6,571 nucleotides of DNA from Eggerthellaceae bacterium UBA5808 (GTDB lineage: Bacteria; Actinomycetota; Coriobacteriia; Coriobacteriales; Eggerthellaceae), in contig DIDE01000127.1 of the NCBI GenBank assembly GCA_002417975.1, forward strand, positions 1-6,571, written 5' to 3'. Under the pieces are notes generated by a model. That model worked only from the letters and a program-made list of their open reading frames with translations. It was not told where the DNA came from and ran no database searches. Positions 1-5,243 of this stretch are shown piece after piece. Both the position numbers and the translations under genes were made by a program. How positions within the stretch are numbered: the first letter of the stretch is position 1; every line of letters starts with the position of its first letter.

Positions 1-366
1 GGTGGTCGTCGTTATCTGCACATTAATGCAAATGGCGATGTGGATCCATGCGTTTTCATCCACTATTCTGATTCAAACATACGAGAGAAATCACTTCTTG
101 AATGCCTTCAGTCACCACTCTTCATGCAATACCATCAGAATCAGCCATTTAATCAAAACATGCTACGCCCCTGCCCTGTACTTGATAATCCAGGCCGCTT
201 AACTGCAATGGTTCATAACACAGAGGCCAAATCGACTGAGCTACTTGCACCAGAAACGCCCGAAGACTACAGCAACCGTTGCATAGACATTGCGAAAGGA
301 TGGAAGCCTCGCGCTGATCGTCTGTGGGCAAGTAAATATCACAATCCGCTACTGCTTCAAAAATAG
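1..366 (+). CDS. Radical SAM protein with SPASM-like C-terminal region (5' partial)
   Basis: Frame 1 is open from the first base to TAG at 364-366 and gives 121 residues; the N-terminus, including any CxxxCxxC iron-sulfur motif, lies outside the window. The visible part opens with GRRYLHINANGDVDPC, the usual 'gene product carries I-N-x-x-G-x-V-x-P-C' turn in which SPASM or twitch domains of radical SAM enzymes place a cluster-ligand cysteine. It continues with an RPCPVLDNP segment holding a second cysteine. Cysteines are at residues 17, 35, 58 and 94 of the fragment. The C-terminus (GWKPRADRLW) resembles uncharacterised radical SAM proteins that I recall from Coriobacteriia and Clostridia. 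Family membership is fairly safe; the substrate cannot be stated. The gene converges on the TetR regulator, so the two do not share an operon. The GTG at 40 is internal and is not the start. Confidence 0.78.
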   Translation, partial: GGRRYLHINANGDVDPCVFIHYSDSNIREKSLLECLQSPLFMQYHQNQPFNQNMLRPCPVLDNPGRLTAMVHNTEAKSTELLAPETPEDYSNRCIDIAKGWKPRADRLWASKYHNPLLLQK

Positions 367-378
367 CGGGAATATGAT

Positions 379-397
379 AGACAATCACACATTGTCT
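379..397 (+). other. Small hairpin after the radical SAM gene
   Basis: AGACAAT (379-385) pairs with ATTGTCT (391-397) around a five-base loop, 12 bases after the stop codon. No U-tract follows. It may be a 3'-end structure of the upstream transcript; it is not convincing as a terminator alone. A second weak pair, AATACC (413-418) with GGTATT (431-436), has a short T run after it. Confidence 0.35.
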
Positions 398-444
398 GAA
401 TCGCTCGATCACAATACCCTATGTAGTAACGGTATTTCTGCATG

Positions 445-491
445 AAACAAAATCGCCCCTTGATCATTCAATAATGCTTCAGGGGGCGACT
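445..491 (-). terminator. Intrinsic terminator of the tetR gene, possibly bidirectional
   Basis: Positions 453-463 pair with 479-489 (core TCGCCCC with GGGGCGA, extended by one G-U and three further pairs) around a 15-base loop. Read on the minus strand the stem is followed by ATTTTGTTTC, a proper U-tract, about 26 bases past the tetR stop. Read on the plus strand it is followed only by CTTTC, so it may also stop transcripts from the convergent radical SAM gene, less efficiently. Confidence 0.75.
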
Positions 492-516
492 TTCATCTAT
501 GAATCAATTAAATCAA

Positions 517-1065
517 CTATTTCGAAGCAAGCGCTTCTCGGATCAAGCGATCAAAACGATCAACATAATCTGCGGGATCAAAATCAAGGTCATGTTCAAA
601 CCATCTTTGCATGATGCCGGTCATACAAAATGTCAAAAGATGAACAAAGAATTTAACATCATCTGGAGCAAGCCGTCCGCTATCGTCTGACCTGTCAAAG
701 CATTCTTGAACTAAATCATGGATAAGACGAGATAAATTGTGGTTCAAAAGCGTATGGTCAAGATGCTGGTAATTATCAAGAATATGGCCTTCATTGGTCC
801 GAGCAATTTCAATCATACGCATAGCCAAAAAATGCCACGCGTCATTAACGTGATGTACATGATGCGGAATATCTGAAAAAGAATGACGGTAAATCCAGTC
901 GACAAGCTCATAGATATCATGAAAATGATAATAGAACGTCATCCGCGATACTCCAGCGCGATCGACAACATCTTTAACGGTAATAATCTTTGTGCCGCCC
1001 TCTTCAAGCAACGCAAGATATGCCTTACCTATAATTTGCTTAGTTGTACCTTCCTCAACACTCAT
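517..1065 (-). CDS. TetR/AcrR-family transcriptional regulator (DhaS-like, TetR_C_8 type)
   Basis: This 182-residue protein is a dimeric DNA-binding regulator. The N-terminal helix-turn-helix is at about residues 28-49: ITVKDVVDRAGVSRMTFYYH has the family's A-G-V-S-x-x-T-F-Y-Y-H-F signature and is followed by DIYELVDWIY. The remaining ~130 residues are helical; the HLLTFCMTGIMQRW stretch near residue 142 resembles the C-terminal domain of the Firmicutes-type subgroup that includes DhaS. The ligand is unknown. The ATG at 1063-1065 is preceded on the minus strand by AGAGGTG, a good ribosome binding site. The gene lies downstream of the pnp terminator and convergent with the radical SAM gene, so no obvious target operon adjoins it in the window; autoregulation is possible. 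Family is certain, regulated process unknown. Confidence 0.92.
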   Translation of the reverse strand: MSVEEGTTKQIIGKAYLALLEEGGTKIITVKDVVDRAGVSRMTFYYHFHDIYELVDWIYRHSFSDIPHHVHHVNDAWHFLAMRMIEIARTNEGHILDNYQHLDHTLLNHNLSRLIHDLVQECFDRSDDSGRLAPDDVKFFVHLLTFCMTGIMQRWFEHDLDFDPADYVDRFDRLIREALASK

Positions 1066-1068
1066 TAT

Positions 1069-1075
1069 TCACCTC
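1069..1075 (-). promoter_or_regulatory. Ribosome binding site of the tetR gene
   Basis: Minus-strand reading gives AGAGGTGAATA immediately before the ATG; AGGTG lies about 4-5 bases from the start codon. This supports the start at 1065. No clear sigma-70 promoter lies between this site and the pnp terminator. Confidence 0.6.
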
Positions 1076-1097
1076 TATACACACGCCATTTGTCCCA

Positions 1098-1141
1098 TCA
1101 AAAACAACGCCCCACCAAGAAGACATACAAGGTGGGGGGCG
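1098..1141 (-). terminator. Intrinsic terminator after pnp
   Basis: On the minus strand CGCCCC-CC-CACC (1141-1131) pairs with GGTGGGGCG (1116-1108), nine pairs with a two-C bulge and a 14-base loop. The stem is followed by TTGTTTTTGAT (1107-1098). It lies about 55 bases past the pnp stop codon and before the tetR start, so it separates the two transcripts. Confidence 0.8.
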
Positions 1142-1142
1142 C

Positions 1143-1172
1143 TACCGACTACTACAAATGCAGTAGTCGGTA
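1143..1172. repeat. 30-bp inverted repeat between pnp and its terminator
   Basis: TACCGACTACT (1143-1153) is a perfect 11-base inverted repeat of AGTAGTCGGTA (1162-1172) with eight bases between; a further G-U and C-G pair could close the loop to four bases in minus-strand RNA. Neither strand has a U-tract after it. It could be a 3'-end stabilising hairpin of the pnp mRNA, or a dimeric-repressor operator, since a TetR-family gene starts 77 bases away. Confidence 0.7.
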
Positions 1173-1195
1173 TAAAACACGTAACAATTAACGAT

Positions 1196-3427
1196 TTAGT
1201 GCTTGTTATGATCGCGATTACGCGGACGACGATGGTCATTACCATGTCCGCCACGATCTCCTGGATGACGTCCGCCATGGTTTGAATGATTACTATGGTT
1301 TCTATCATTTCTATCATCACGTCGATGATCAGTTGACTCAGGAGCATCAGGTTTATCGACTCGGTCAAGTGAGATCTTGCCATTGTCAGCAACTTCGATA
1401 ACCTCAACCTTTACCGTATCGCCCATCGACAGAACATCTTCGACACGAGCAACACGACCATTGGCCATACGAGAAATATGGAGTAATCCATCTTTACTCG
1501 GCGTTAAACGAACAAACGCTCCAAAGTCTTTGATGCCAACGACTTTGCCATCATAGACTTCTCCAACTTCAGGTTCCTTAACGATTCCCAGAATCGCCGT
1601 ACGAGCAGCATCGCCCGCTTCACCCTCGGTTGCTGCAATATGAATCGTGCCATCTTCTTCGACTTCGATCGTAGCACCCGTCTCCTCCTGAAGACCACGA
1701 ATAACTTTACCGCCACTACCAATGACGTCGCGAATCTTATCAACAGGAATGTGAATCGTTTCAATACGCGGAGCATACGGTGAAAGCTCAGCACGTGGCT
1801 CAGAAATGGCATCCATCATTGCATGGAGAATAAACGCACGGCCTTCTTTAGCCTGTGCAAGAGCACGAGCAAGGGTTTCAACAGAAAGACCCTTTGCCTT
1901 ATTATCCATCTGCAGTGCGGTAATACCGTTTTCGGTACCCGTTACCTTAAAGTCCATATCACCGAGGAAATCCTCAAGTCCTTGAATATCAGAGAGGATA
2001 ACTGATTTATCGCCCTCGGATATAAGGCCCATAGCAATGCCAGATACAGGACGCTTAATAGGCACACCAGCATCCATAAGAGCAAGTGTTGATCCACACG
2101 TCGAAGCCATCGACGAAGAACCATTTGATTCTAGAATTTCAGAAACAACACGGATTGAATAGGGGAATTCATCCTCATCAGGAAGAACAGGCTTCAATGC
2201 GCGCTCTGCTAGAGCACCATGGCCAACCTCGCGACGCTTTGGTGAACCCATACGGCCAACTTCGCCCGTGCAATACGGAGGGAAATTGTACTGATGCATA
2301 TAGCGCTTGCCTTCTGCAGGATCGATTGTATCCAAGCGCTGACCCTCGCGAAGCATACCAAGGGTGCAGACCGACAAAGCCTGTGTCTGTCCACGCTGGA
2401 ACAGTCCAGATCCGTGAACACGAGGCAAATATCCAGGGATAATATAGAGTGGACGAATTTCAGTCACACTACGACCATCAACACGCTCGCCCGTCTCAAT
2501 AATCATCATGCGCATAGCATGTTTTTCAAGAGCCTTGCATGCTGCAGCAATATCAGAAGACCACGCCGCTTGTTCTTCATCGCTAAAGTCCTGCGTTTTA
2601 ATTGAAGCTTTAAGATCCTCAATCTTGCCAATACGGGACAGTTTATCGGCATCTTTAAGGGCAGCGGCCATCTCATCGTAATGAGCATTTACGCGCTCAG
2701 CAATGGACGGATCTGGCTGATGGATCTTAAACTCAAGAGGCGTAGGATTAACCTTCGCAAGAAAACGCTCCTGAGCCTCGCAGAATTTAGCGATTGCTGT
2801 CTGGCCAAAGTTCATGGCAGCAAGCATATCTTCTTCGCTAATCTCCTGAGCACCAGCTTCAACCATGCTGATGTAATCTTTTGTTCCGGCGATGGTCAGT
2901 TCGACGTCACTCGTCTTCTGCTCATCGTAGGTCGGGTTAATAATAAAATCGCCCGTTTCCGTGTTGCGAGCAACACGTACACATGCAACAGGACCATCAA
3001 ACGGCGCGCCACCAACGAGTAAAGCCGCTGATGCACCATTGACGCAAATGCAATCAGGCGGATTCTCGCCATCGACAACAAACGTCGTTGCAACAACATG
3101 TACTTCTTGTTTAAATCCGTCGGGGAAACCAGGACGGATTGGACGGTCAATCATGCGGGCAGTCAGCGTGCCCTTTTCACTTGGACGAGCTTCACGCTTA
3201 AGATAGCCGCCTGGAATTCTTCCGACAGCATACATCTTTTCCATAAAATCGACGGTGAGCGGGAAGAAGTCATAGTCCTTCTCTTCTTTAGAAACGACCG
3301 ACGTCACTAGACATGTCGTATCTCCTTGGGTAACAAGTACAGCCCCGGTAGCTTGCTTAGCAAGCTCCCCTGTTTCAAGGCGGTATTGTTTACCGTAAAG
3401 CTCGAAACTCTCAACGATTTTTTCCAT
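1196..3427 (-). CDS. pnp: Polyribonucleotide nucleotidyltransferase (PNPase)
   Basis: A 743-residue cytoplasmic enzyme that degrades RNA 3' to 5' with phosphate, releasing nucleoside diphosphates; it acts as a trimer. Order: first RNase PH domain (about 10-145, with FFPLTVD, GRIPGGYLKREARPSEK and MIDRPIRP), helical linker (about 240-315), second RNase PH domain (about 323-545) with ESNGSSSMAS at 433-442 for phosphate binding and catalytic D486, D492 and K494 in EDFLGDMDFK, KH domain (about 555-615, GxxG in VIGSGGKVIR) and S1 domain (about 619-690). Residues 695-743 are a His/Arg/Asn/Asp-rich tail. The frame is open upstream to a TTG at 3493, but ATG 3427 gives the family N-terminus MEKIVESFELYGK and is the right start. 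Its nearest ribosome binding site, AGAAAG at 3435-3440, is weak. It lies downstream of rpsO, separated by a terminator. No active-site residue is missing. Confidence 0.97.
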   Translation of the reverse strand: MEKIVESFELYGKQYRLETGELAKQATGAVLVTQGDTTCLVTSVVSKEEKDYDFFPLTVDFMEKMYAVGRIPGGYLKREARPSEKGTLTARMIDRPIRPGFPDGFKQEVHVVATTFVVDGENPPDCICVNGASAALLVGGAPFDGPVACVRVARNTETGDFIINPTYDEQKTSDVELTIAGTKDYISMVEAGAQEISEEDMLAAMNFGQTAIAKFCEAQERFLAKVNPTPLEFKIHQPDPSIAERVNAHYDEMAAALKDADKLSRIGKIEDLKASIKTQDFSDEEQAAWSSDIAAACKALEKHAMRMMIIETGERVDGRSVTEIRPLYIIPGYLPRVHGSGLFQRGQTQALSVCTLGMLREGQRLDTIDPAEGKRYMHQYNFPPYCTGEVGRMGSPKRREVGHGALAERALKPVLPDEDEFPYSIRVVSEILESNGSSSMASTCGSTLALMDAGVPIKRPVSGIAMGLISEGDKSVILSDIQGLEDFLGDMDFKVTGTENGITALQMDNKAKGLSVETLARALAQAKEGRAFILHAMMDAISEPRAELSPYAPRIETIHIPVDKIRDVIGSGGKVIRGLQEETGATIEVEEDGTIHIAATEGEAGDAARTAILGIVKEPEVGEVYDGKVVGIKDFGAFVRLTPSKDGLLHISRMANGRVARVEDVLSMGDTVKVEVIEVADNGKISLDRVDKPDAPESTDHRRDDRNDRNHSNHSNHGGRHPGDRGGHGNDHRRPRNRDHNKH
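1199..1345 (-). other. Low-complexity His/Arg/Asn/Asp-rich C-terminal tail of PNPase
   Basis: The last ~49 codons of pnp, after the S1 domain, encode a tail with short repeats such as DRNDRN and HSNHSNH and a Gly-rich stretch with RGG. In the last 44 residues I count 9 His, 10 Arg, 7 Asn and 7 Asp. It is probably disordered. Basic Gly/Arg-rich tails on RNA-binding proteins usually add nonspecific RNA or partner contacts; that role here is inference. Confidence 0.8.
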
Positions 3428-3434
3428 AGTGCAT
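3411..3434 (-). other. Candidate seven-codon ORF overlapping the pnp start
   Basis: An ATG at 3434 opens a frame coding MHYGKNR and stopping with TGA at 3411-3413, 14 bases inside pnp and in another frame. The GGAGGA at 3445-3450, the strongest Shine-Dalgarno of the region, is 10 bases from this ATG but 17 bases from the pnp ATG. This could be chance, with GGAGGA merely aiding pnp. If translated, it would compete with or couple to pnp initiation. No protein evidence can be seen. Confidence 0.25.
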
Positions 3435-3506
3435 CTTTCTCTTGTCCTCCGCGCCCAATTGCTCGAAGCTTCTTCACCTGGCTGACGATTCAACCTGGCA
3501 CGAGTA

Positions 3507-3535
3507 GATATACGCCCTGCATATCCAACCGTTAA
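3507..3535 (-). promoter_or_regulatory. Candidate sigma-70 promoter of pnp
   Basis: Minus-strand TTAACG (3530-3535) and TATATC (3507-3512) each match four of six consensus bases with a 17-base spacer, placing a start near 3500 and a ~73-base leader. A second candidate just upstream pairs TTGATG (3556-3561) with TATTTT (3534-3539), spacer 16. The terminator at 3563-3590 makes some promoter here likely; which one is used is open. Confidence 0.4.
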
Positions 3536-3542
3536 AATATCA

Positions 3543-3556
3543 GCGGCACAAGCCGC
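3543..3556 (-). other. Second small hairpin between rpsO and pnp
   Basis: GCGGC and GCCGC pair around a four-base loop. On the minus strand TGATATTTT follows, so this may be a weak backup terminator for rpsO; it also sits inside the spacer of one candidate pnp promoter. Confidence 0.4.
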
Positions 3557-3562
3557 ATCAAT

Positions 3563-3590
3563 CCAAGAAAATACCCGCCGGAGCGGGTAT
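3563..3590 (-). terminator. Intrinsic terminator between rpsO and pnp
   Basis: On the minus strand ATACCCGC (3590-3583) and GCGGGTAT (3578-3571) form a perfect 8-bp stem with a four-base loop, followed by TTTCTTGG. It starts seven bases past the rpsO stop. It should end most rpsO transcripts before pnp. Confidence 0.8.
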
Positions 3591-3596
3591 CAACCA

Positions 3597-3884
3597 TCAA
3601 AGGTTATCGCGAATAGCAAGATCCTTGATTAACGAACGATATTCGTCAATGTTGCGGCTCTTGATGTAAGAAAGCAGGCGACGACGCTTGCCAACAAGCA
3701 TAAGCAGACCACGACGGGAATGATGATCCTTAGGGTGAGACTTCAGATGCTCGGTCAAATTCTTAATACGTTCGCTCAAAATTGCTACCTGAACAGAGCT
3801 GCTTCCGGAATCATGCTCATTTTTTCCGAATTTCTTGATCAGTTCAGCTGCTTTTTCCTTTGAGATACTGTCCTTGTTCGCCAT
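3597..3884 (-). CDS. rpsO: 30S ribosomal protein S15
   Basis: A 95-residue ribosomal protein that binds the 16S rRNA central domain early in assembly of the small subunit platform and contacts 23S rRNA in an intersubunit bridge. The whole length matches the family: HDSGSSSVQVAILSERI at about 24-40, LTEHLKSHPKDHHSRRGLL at about 43-61, then LVGKRRRLLSYIK. The invariant HHSRRGL and KRRRLL rRNA-contact segments are intact. Usual length is 88-90 residues; the extra few are at the N-terminus (MANKDSISKEKAAEL). The frame is open 17 codons further upstream, but the ATG at 3884 has AAAGGTGG nine bases before it, while the upstream ATGs at 3893 and 3935 abut the site or have none. The gene has a strong promoter, a structured leader and a terminator of its own, so it looks like a separate transcription unit ahead of pnp. 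Confidence 0.97.
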   Translation of the reverse strand: MANKDSISKEKAAELIKKFGKNEHDSGSSSVQVAILSERIKNLTEHLKSHPKDHHSRRGLLMLVGKRRRLLSYIKSRNIDEYRSLIKDLAIRDNL

Positions 3885-3999
3885 GGGACACATCCACCTT
3901 TCTGGCGCACACGCGCCTCGTTTCAATTCGCTCATCGCTGAGTCCTACATGCAAGTGGTTCATGTAAGCTAAGGGATGAGTCAGTTGCCTGAATGCAAC
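3885..3999 (-). promoter_or_regulatory. Structured rpsO leader, candidate S15 autoregulatory element
   Basis: The predicted leader of about 115 nt can fold into a 5' hairpin (GTTGC/GCAAC, 3995-3999 with 3984-3988) and a central domain closed by CTCATC/GATGAG (3980-3975 with 3936-3931). Inside that lies an 8-bp hairpin, CTTACATG/CATGTAGG (3968-3961 with 3951-3944). A tight hairpin, GGCGC-GTGT-GCGCC (3917-3904), ends two bases before the Shine-Dalgarno AAAGGTGG (3901-3894). S15 is known to repress its own mRNA through several unrelated leader folds in different phyla. That this leader is one is inference; I did not match it to a described class. Confidence 0.5.
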
Positions 4000-4005
4000 G
4001 TTAGT

Positions 4006-4035
4006 ATTATACGGCTTTTCACTCTAAGAAAACAA
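4006..4035 (-). promoter_or_regulatory. rpsO promoter
   Basis: The minus strand has a perfect TATAAT at 4006-4011. Eighteen bases upstream lies TTGTTT (4030-4035), a partial -35 match in an A/T-rich stretch. The start of transcription would be near 3999, just before the first leader hairpin. Confidence 0.7.
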
Positions 4036-4199
4036 ATATCCCACCTAGTAGCCACCACTCTTTACACAATTTCTTCGTTTGTAGTAAACAGCATCACGCG
4101 GAAACGCAGAGCAATAATATGCAGCTACCGATGTATTCGATAAAAGTCATGACAATGTGCCTTATACTGACAAACACTATCAAAAGAAAGAGGTTAGCA
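4036..4199. other. Divergent spacer between the rpsO promoter and the TSCPD gene
   Basis: This part of the 315-base gap between rpsO and the TSCPD gene holds no gene that I can support. It carries a candidate plus-strand -10 (TATACT, 4163-4168), an 8-bp palindrome GTCATGAC (4146-4153) just upstream of it, and the ribosome binding site of the TSCPD gene. The rest, about 4036-4130, shows no clear structure. Confidence 0.5.
4163..4168 (+). promoter_or_regulatory. Candidate -10 element for the TSCPD gene
   Basis: TATACT matches five of six consensus bases and lies 31 bases before the ATG. No good -35 is found at the matching distance (around 4140-4145), so the promoter may be weak or need an activator. 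Confidence 0.4.
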
Positions 4200-4463
4200 A
4201 TGTATTCTTATAGCACACAAGGAACATGCAGCCGTACCATACACGTTGCGCTTGATGGCGACCGCATTACTCACGTCGATTTCATAGGTGGATGCAACGG
4301 TAATCTTAAAGCGATCCCTAAACTTGTTACCGGCATGACCATTGATCGAGTTGCAGAACTACTTGAAGGCAACACTTGCAATAATCGTCCCACAAGTTGC
4401 GCAGATCAACTGGTAAAAGCACTTCGAGAAGCACAGGCGCATGGCGAAGGTCAAACTAAATAA
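4200..4463 (+). CDS. Small TSCPD-domain protein (TIGR03905-like)
   Basis: An 87-residue cytoplasmic protein of unknown function. It is a stand-alone copy of the TSCPD domain, a cysteine-rich, probably metal-binding domain otherwise found at the C-terminus of some adenosylcobalamin-dependent ribonucleotide reductases. The N-terminus MYSYSTQGTCSRTIHV, the central FIGGCNGNLKAIPKLVTGM and the C-terminal NRPTSCADQLVKAL match the TIGR03905 pattern as I remember it. Cysteines lie at 10, 32, 60 and 67, one in each conserved block; the namesake motif reads TSCAD, with Ala for Pro. The frame is open to an ATG at about 4131 and beyond, but the ATG at 4200 gives the family N-terminus and has AAGAGG about seven bases before it. 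It is divergent from rpsO and ends seven bases from recO, which runs the other way. No role in nucleotide reduction is shown by the context. Confidence 0.85.
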   Translation: MYSYSTQGTCSRTIHVALDGDRITHVDFIGGCNGNLKAIPKLVTGMTIDRVAELLEGNTCNNRPTSCADQLVKALREAQAHGEGQTK

Positions 4464-4470
4464 TACAATC

Positions 4471-5238
4471 TTAAAATAAGCCCCATGAAGCCAGACAATC
4501 AAGCGATACAAGTTTCATATTAAGCTGTTCCCTAAACCAATGACGGCATATATCAAGAACAGCAAACCCGGTGTTAGTATCGATCTGTTCATGAACAATA
4601 GTATCAAACGTCATCATCATCAGTGCATTGCACCAAGCGCATGTCGAAGATGGCAGAGAAATCGTTTGAAGCGTTCGAACGCATGAGGAGCAGACAGCAC
4701 CACCACTTTCGTACGAAAAGCGAACGCTTGGTACGGCATTGAGATCAATTGGTGTTCCACACACCGTGCATCTATTAAAACTTGGACGCATACCCAAGAA
4801 GGCTAAAAGTTTAAGCAAGGCAGCAGCAGTAATTGCAGGCATGCATTGACGCTCACATGAATCAAGATGTAGCAGAGCGCTACGAGACATTTCAAAGAGA
4901 TGTGGTACCTCAAGATCTTTCTGTGCGCAGCGACGAAGCGCTTCAGCAATGGGCGATGCTACAGCCGAGGCATCAATATCAGTTCGCAATCGCTCGTTTG
5001 AATCGACAAGGCGAGCTTCCTTAACGATATCAAGATTACGCCCGCGAGCCATACACACATCAGCAACGGAAAACAATTCGAGCCGTGAAGCAAAGGGATT
5101 CGTTGGTTTACGAGCCCCTTTTGCTACAAAGCTTACCAGCGATCCATCCTCTTGCAATGCATCGAGTATAAGATCACTTTCACGTAAGGCTTTCTTTCGA
5201 ATAACGAGCACTCGTGTTTTATATGATCCTGATCCCAC
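4471..5238 (-). CDS. recO: DNA repair protein RecO
   Basis: A 255-residue recombination mediator of the RecFOR pathway; with RecR it helps load RecA on SSB-coated single-stranded DNA and promotes annealing. The N-terminal OB fold begins at SYKTRVLVIRKKALRESDLILDAL, followed by SFVAKGARKPTNPFASRLELF, where the basic K-G-A-R-K stretch is typical of the family. A helical domain follows, then a four-cysteine zinc site, CTVC (157-160) and CSSC (183-186). A third pair, CAWC at 200-203, lies beyond it. Length is normal. The start is GTG at 5236-5238, five bases after the era stop; the nearest Shine-Dalgarno, GTGAAGG in the era 3' end, is about 12 bases away, so translation is probably coupled to era. 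No terminator is visible after its stop. Confidence 0.93.
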   Translation of the reverse strand: MGSGSYKTRVLVIRKKALRESDLILDALQEDGSLVSFVAKGARKPTNPFASRLELFSVADVCMARGRNLDIVKEARLVDSNERLRTDIDASAVASPIAEALRRCAQKDLEVPHLFEMSRSALLHLDSCERQCMPAITAAALLKLLAFLGMRPSFNRCTVCGTPIDLNAVPSVRFSYESGGAVCSSCVRTLQTISLPSSTCAWCNALMMMTFDTIVHEQIDTNTGFAVLDICRHWFREQLNMKLVSLDCLASWGLF

Positions 5239-5243
5239 AATGA

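Noticed and set aside
149..412. 87-codon minus-strand frame
   Set aside because: It is antisense to the radical SAM coding region, and its start is poor; no recognisable features.
1074..1102. Promoter for tetR: TTGATG with TATAGA, spacer 16, on the minus strand
   Set aside because: The predicted start would fall within two bases of the ATG and leave out the good ribosome binding site, so it is probably chance.
1075..1407. 110-codon minus-strand frame rich in Ile, Met and Thr at the pnp 3' end
   Set aside because: It is a shifted reading of the repetitive pnp tail codons and runs through both hairpins after pnp; no family resemblance.
3503..3523. Ten-codon upstream ORF in the pnp leader starting at the ATG near 3522
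   Set aside because: Its Shine-Dalgarno is weak, and with the better spaced promoter it would not even be transcribed.
3428..3591. Open frame in phase with pnp reaching back to the rpsO terminator, with a TTG at 3493
   Set aside because: It has no ATG and no ribosome binding site, crosses a terminator and promoter candidates, and the residues resemble nothing. The family N-terminus begins at the ATG at 3427.
3885..3935. Longer S15 start at ATG 3935 or ATG 3893
   Set aside because: 3935 has no Shine-Dalgarno and would run through the leader hairpin; 3893 touches the Shine-Dalgarno. ATG 3884 is nine bases from AAAGGTGG.
4146..4153. GTCATGAC palindrome as an operator
   Set aside because: It is an eight-base palindrome without further symmetry around it; too short to call, although it lies just upstream of a -10 candidate.
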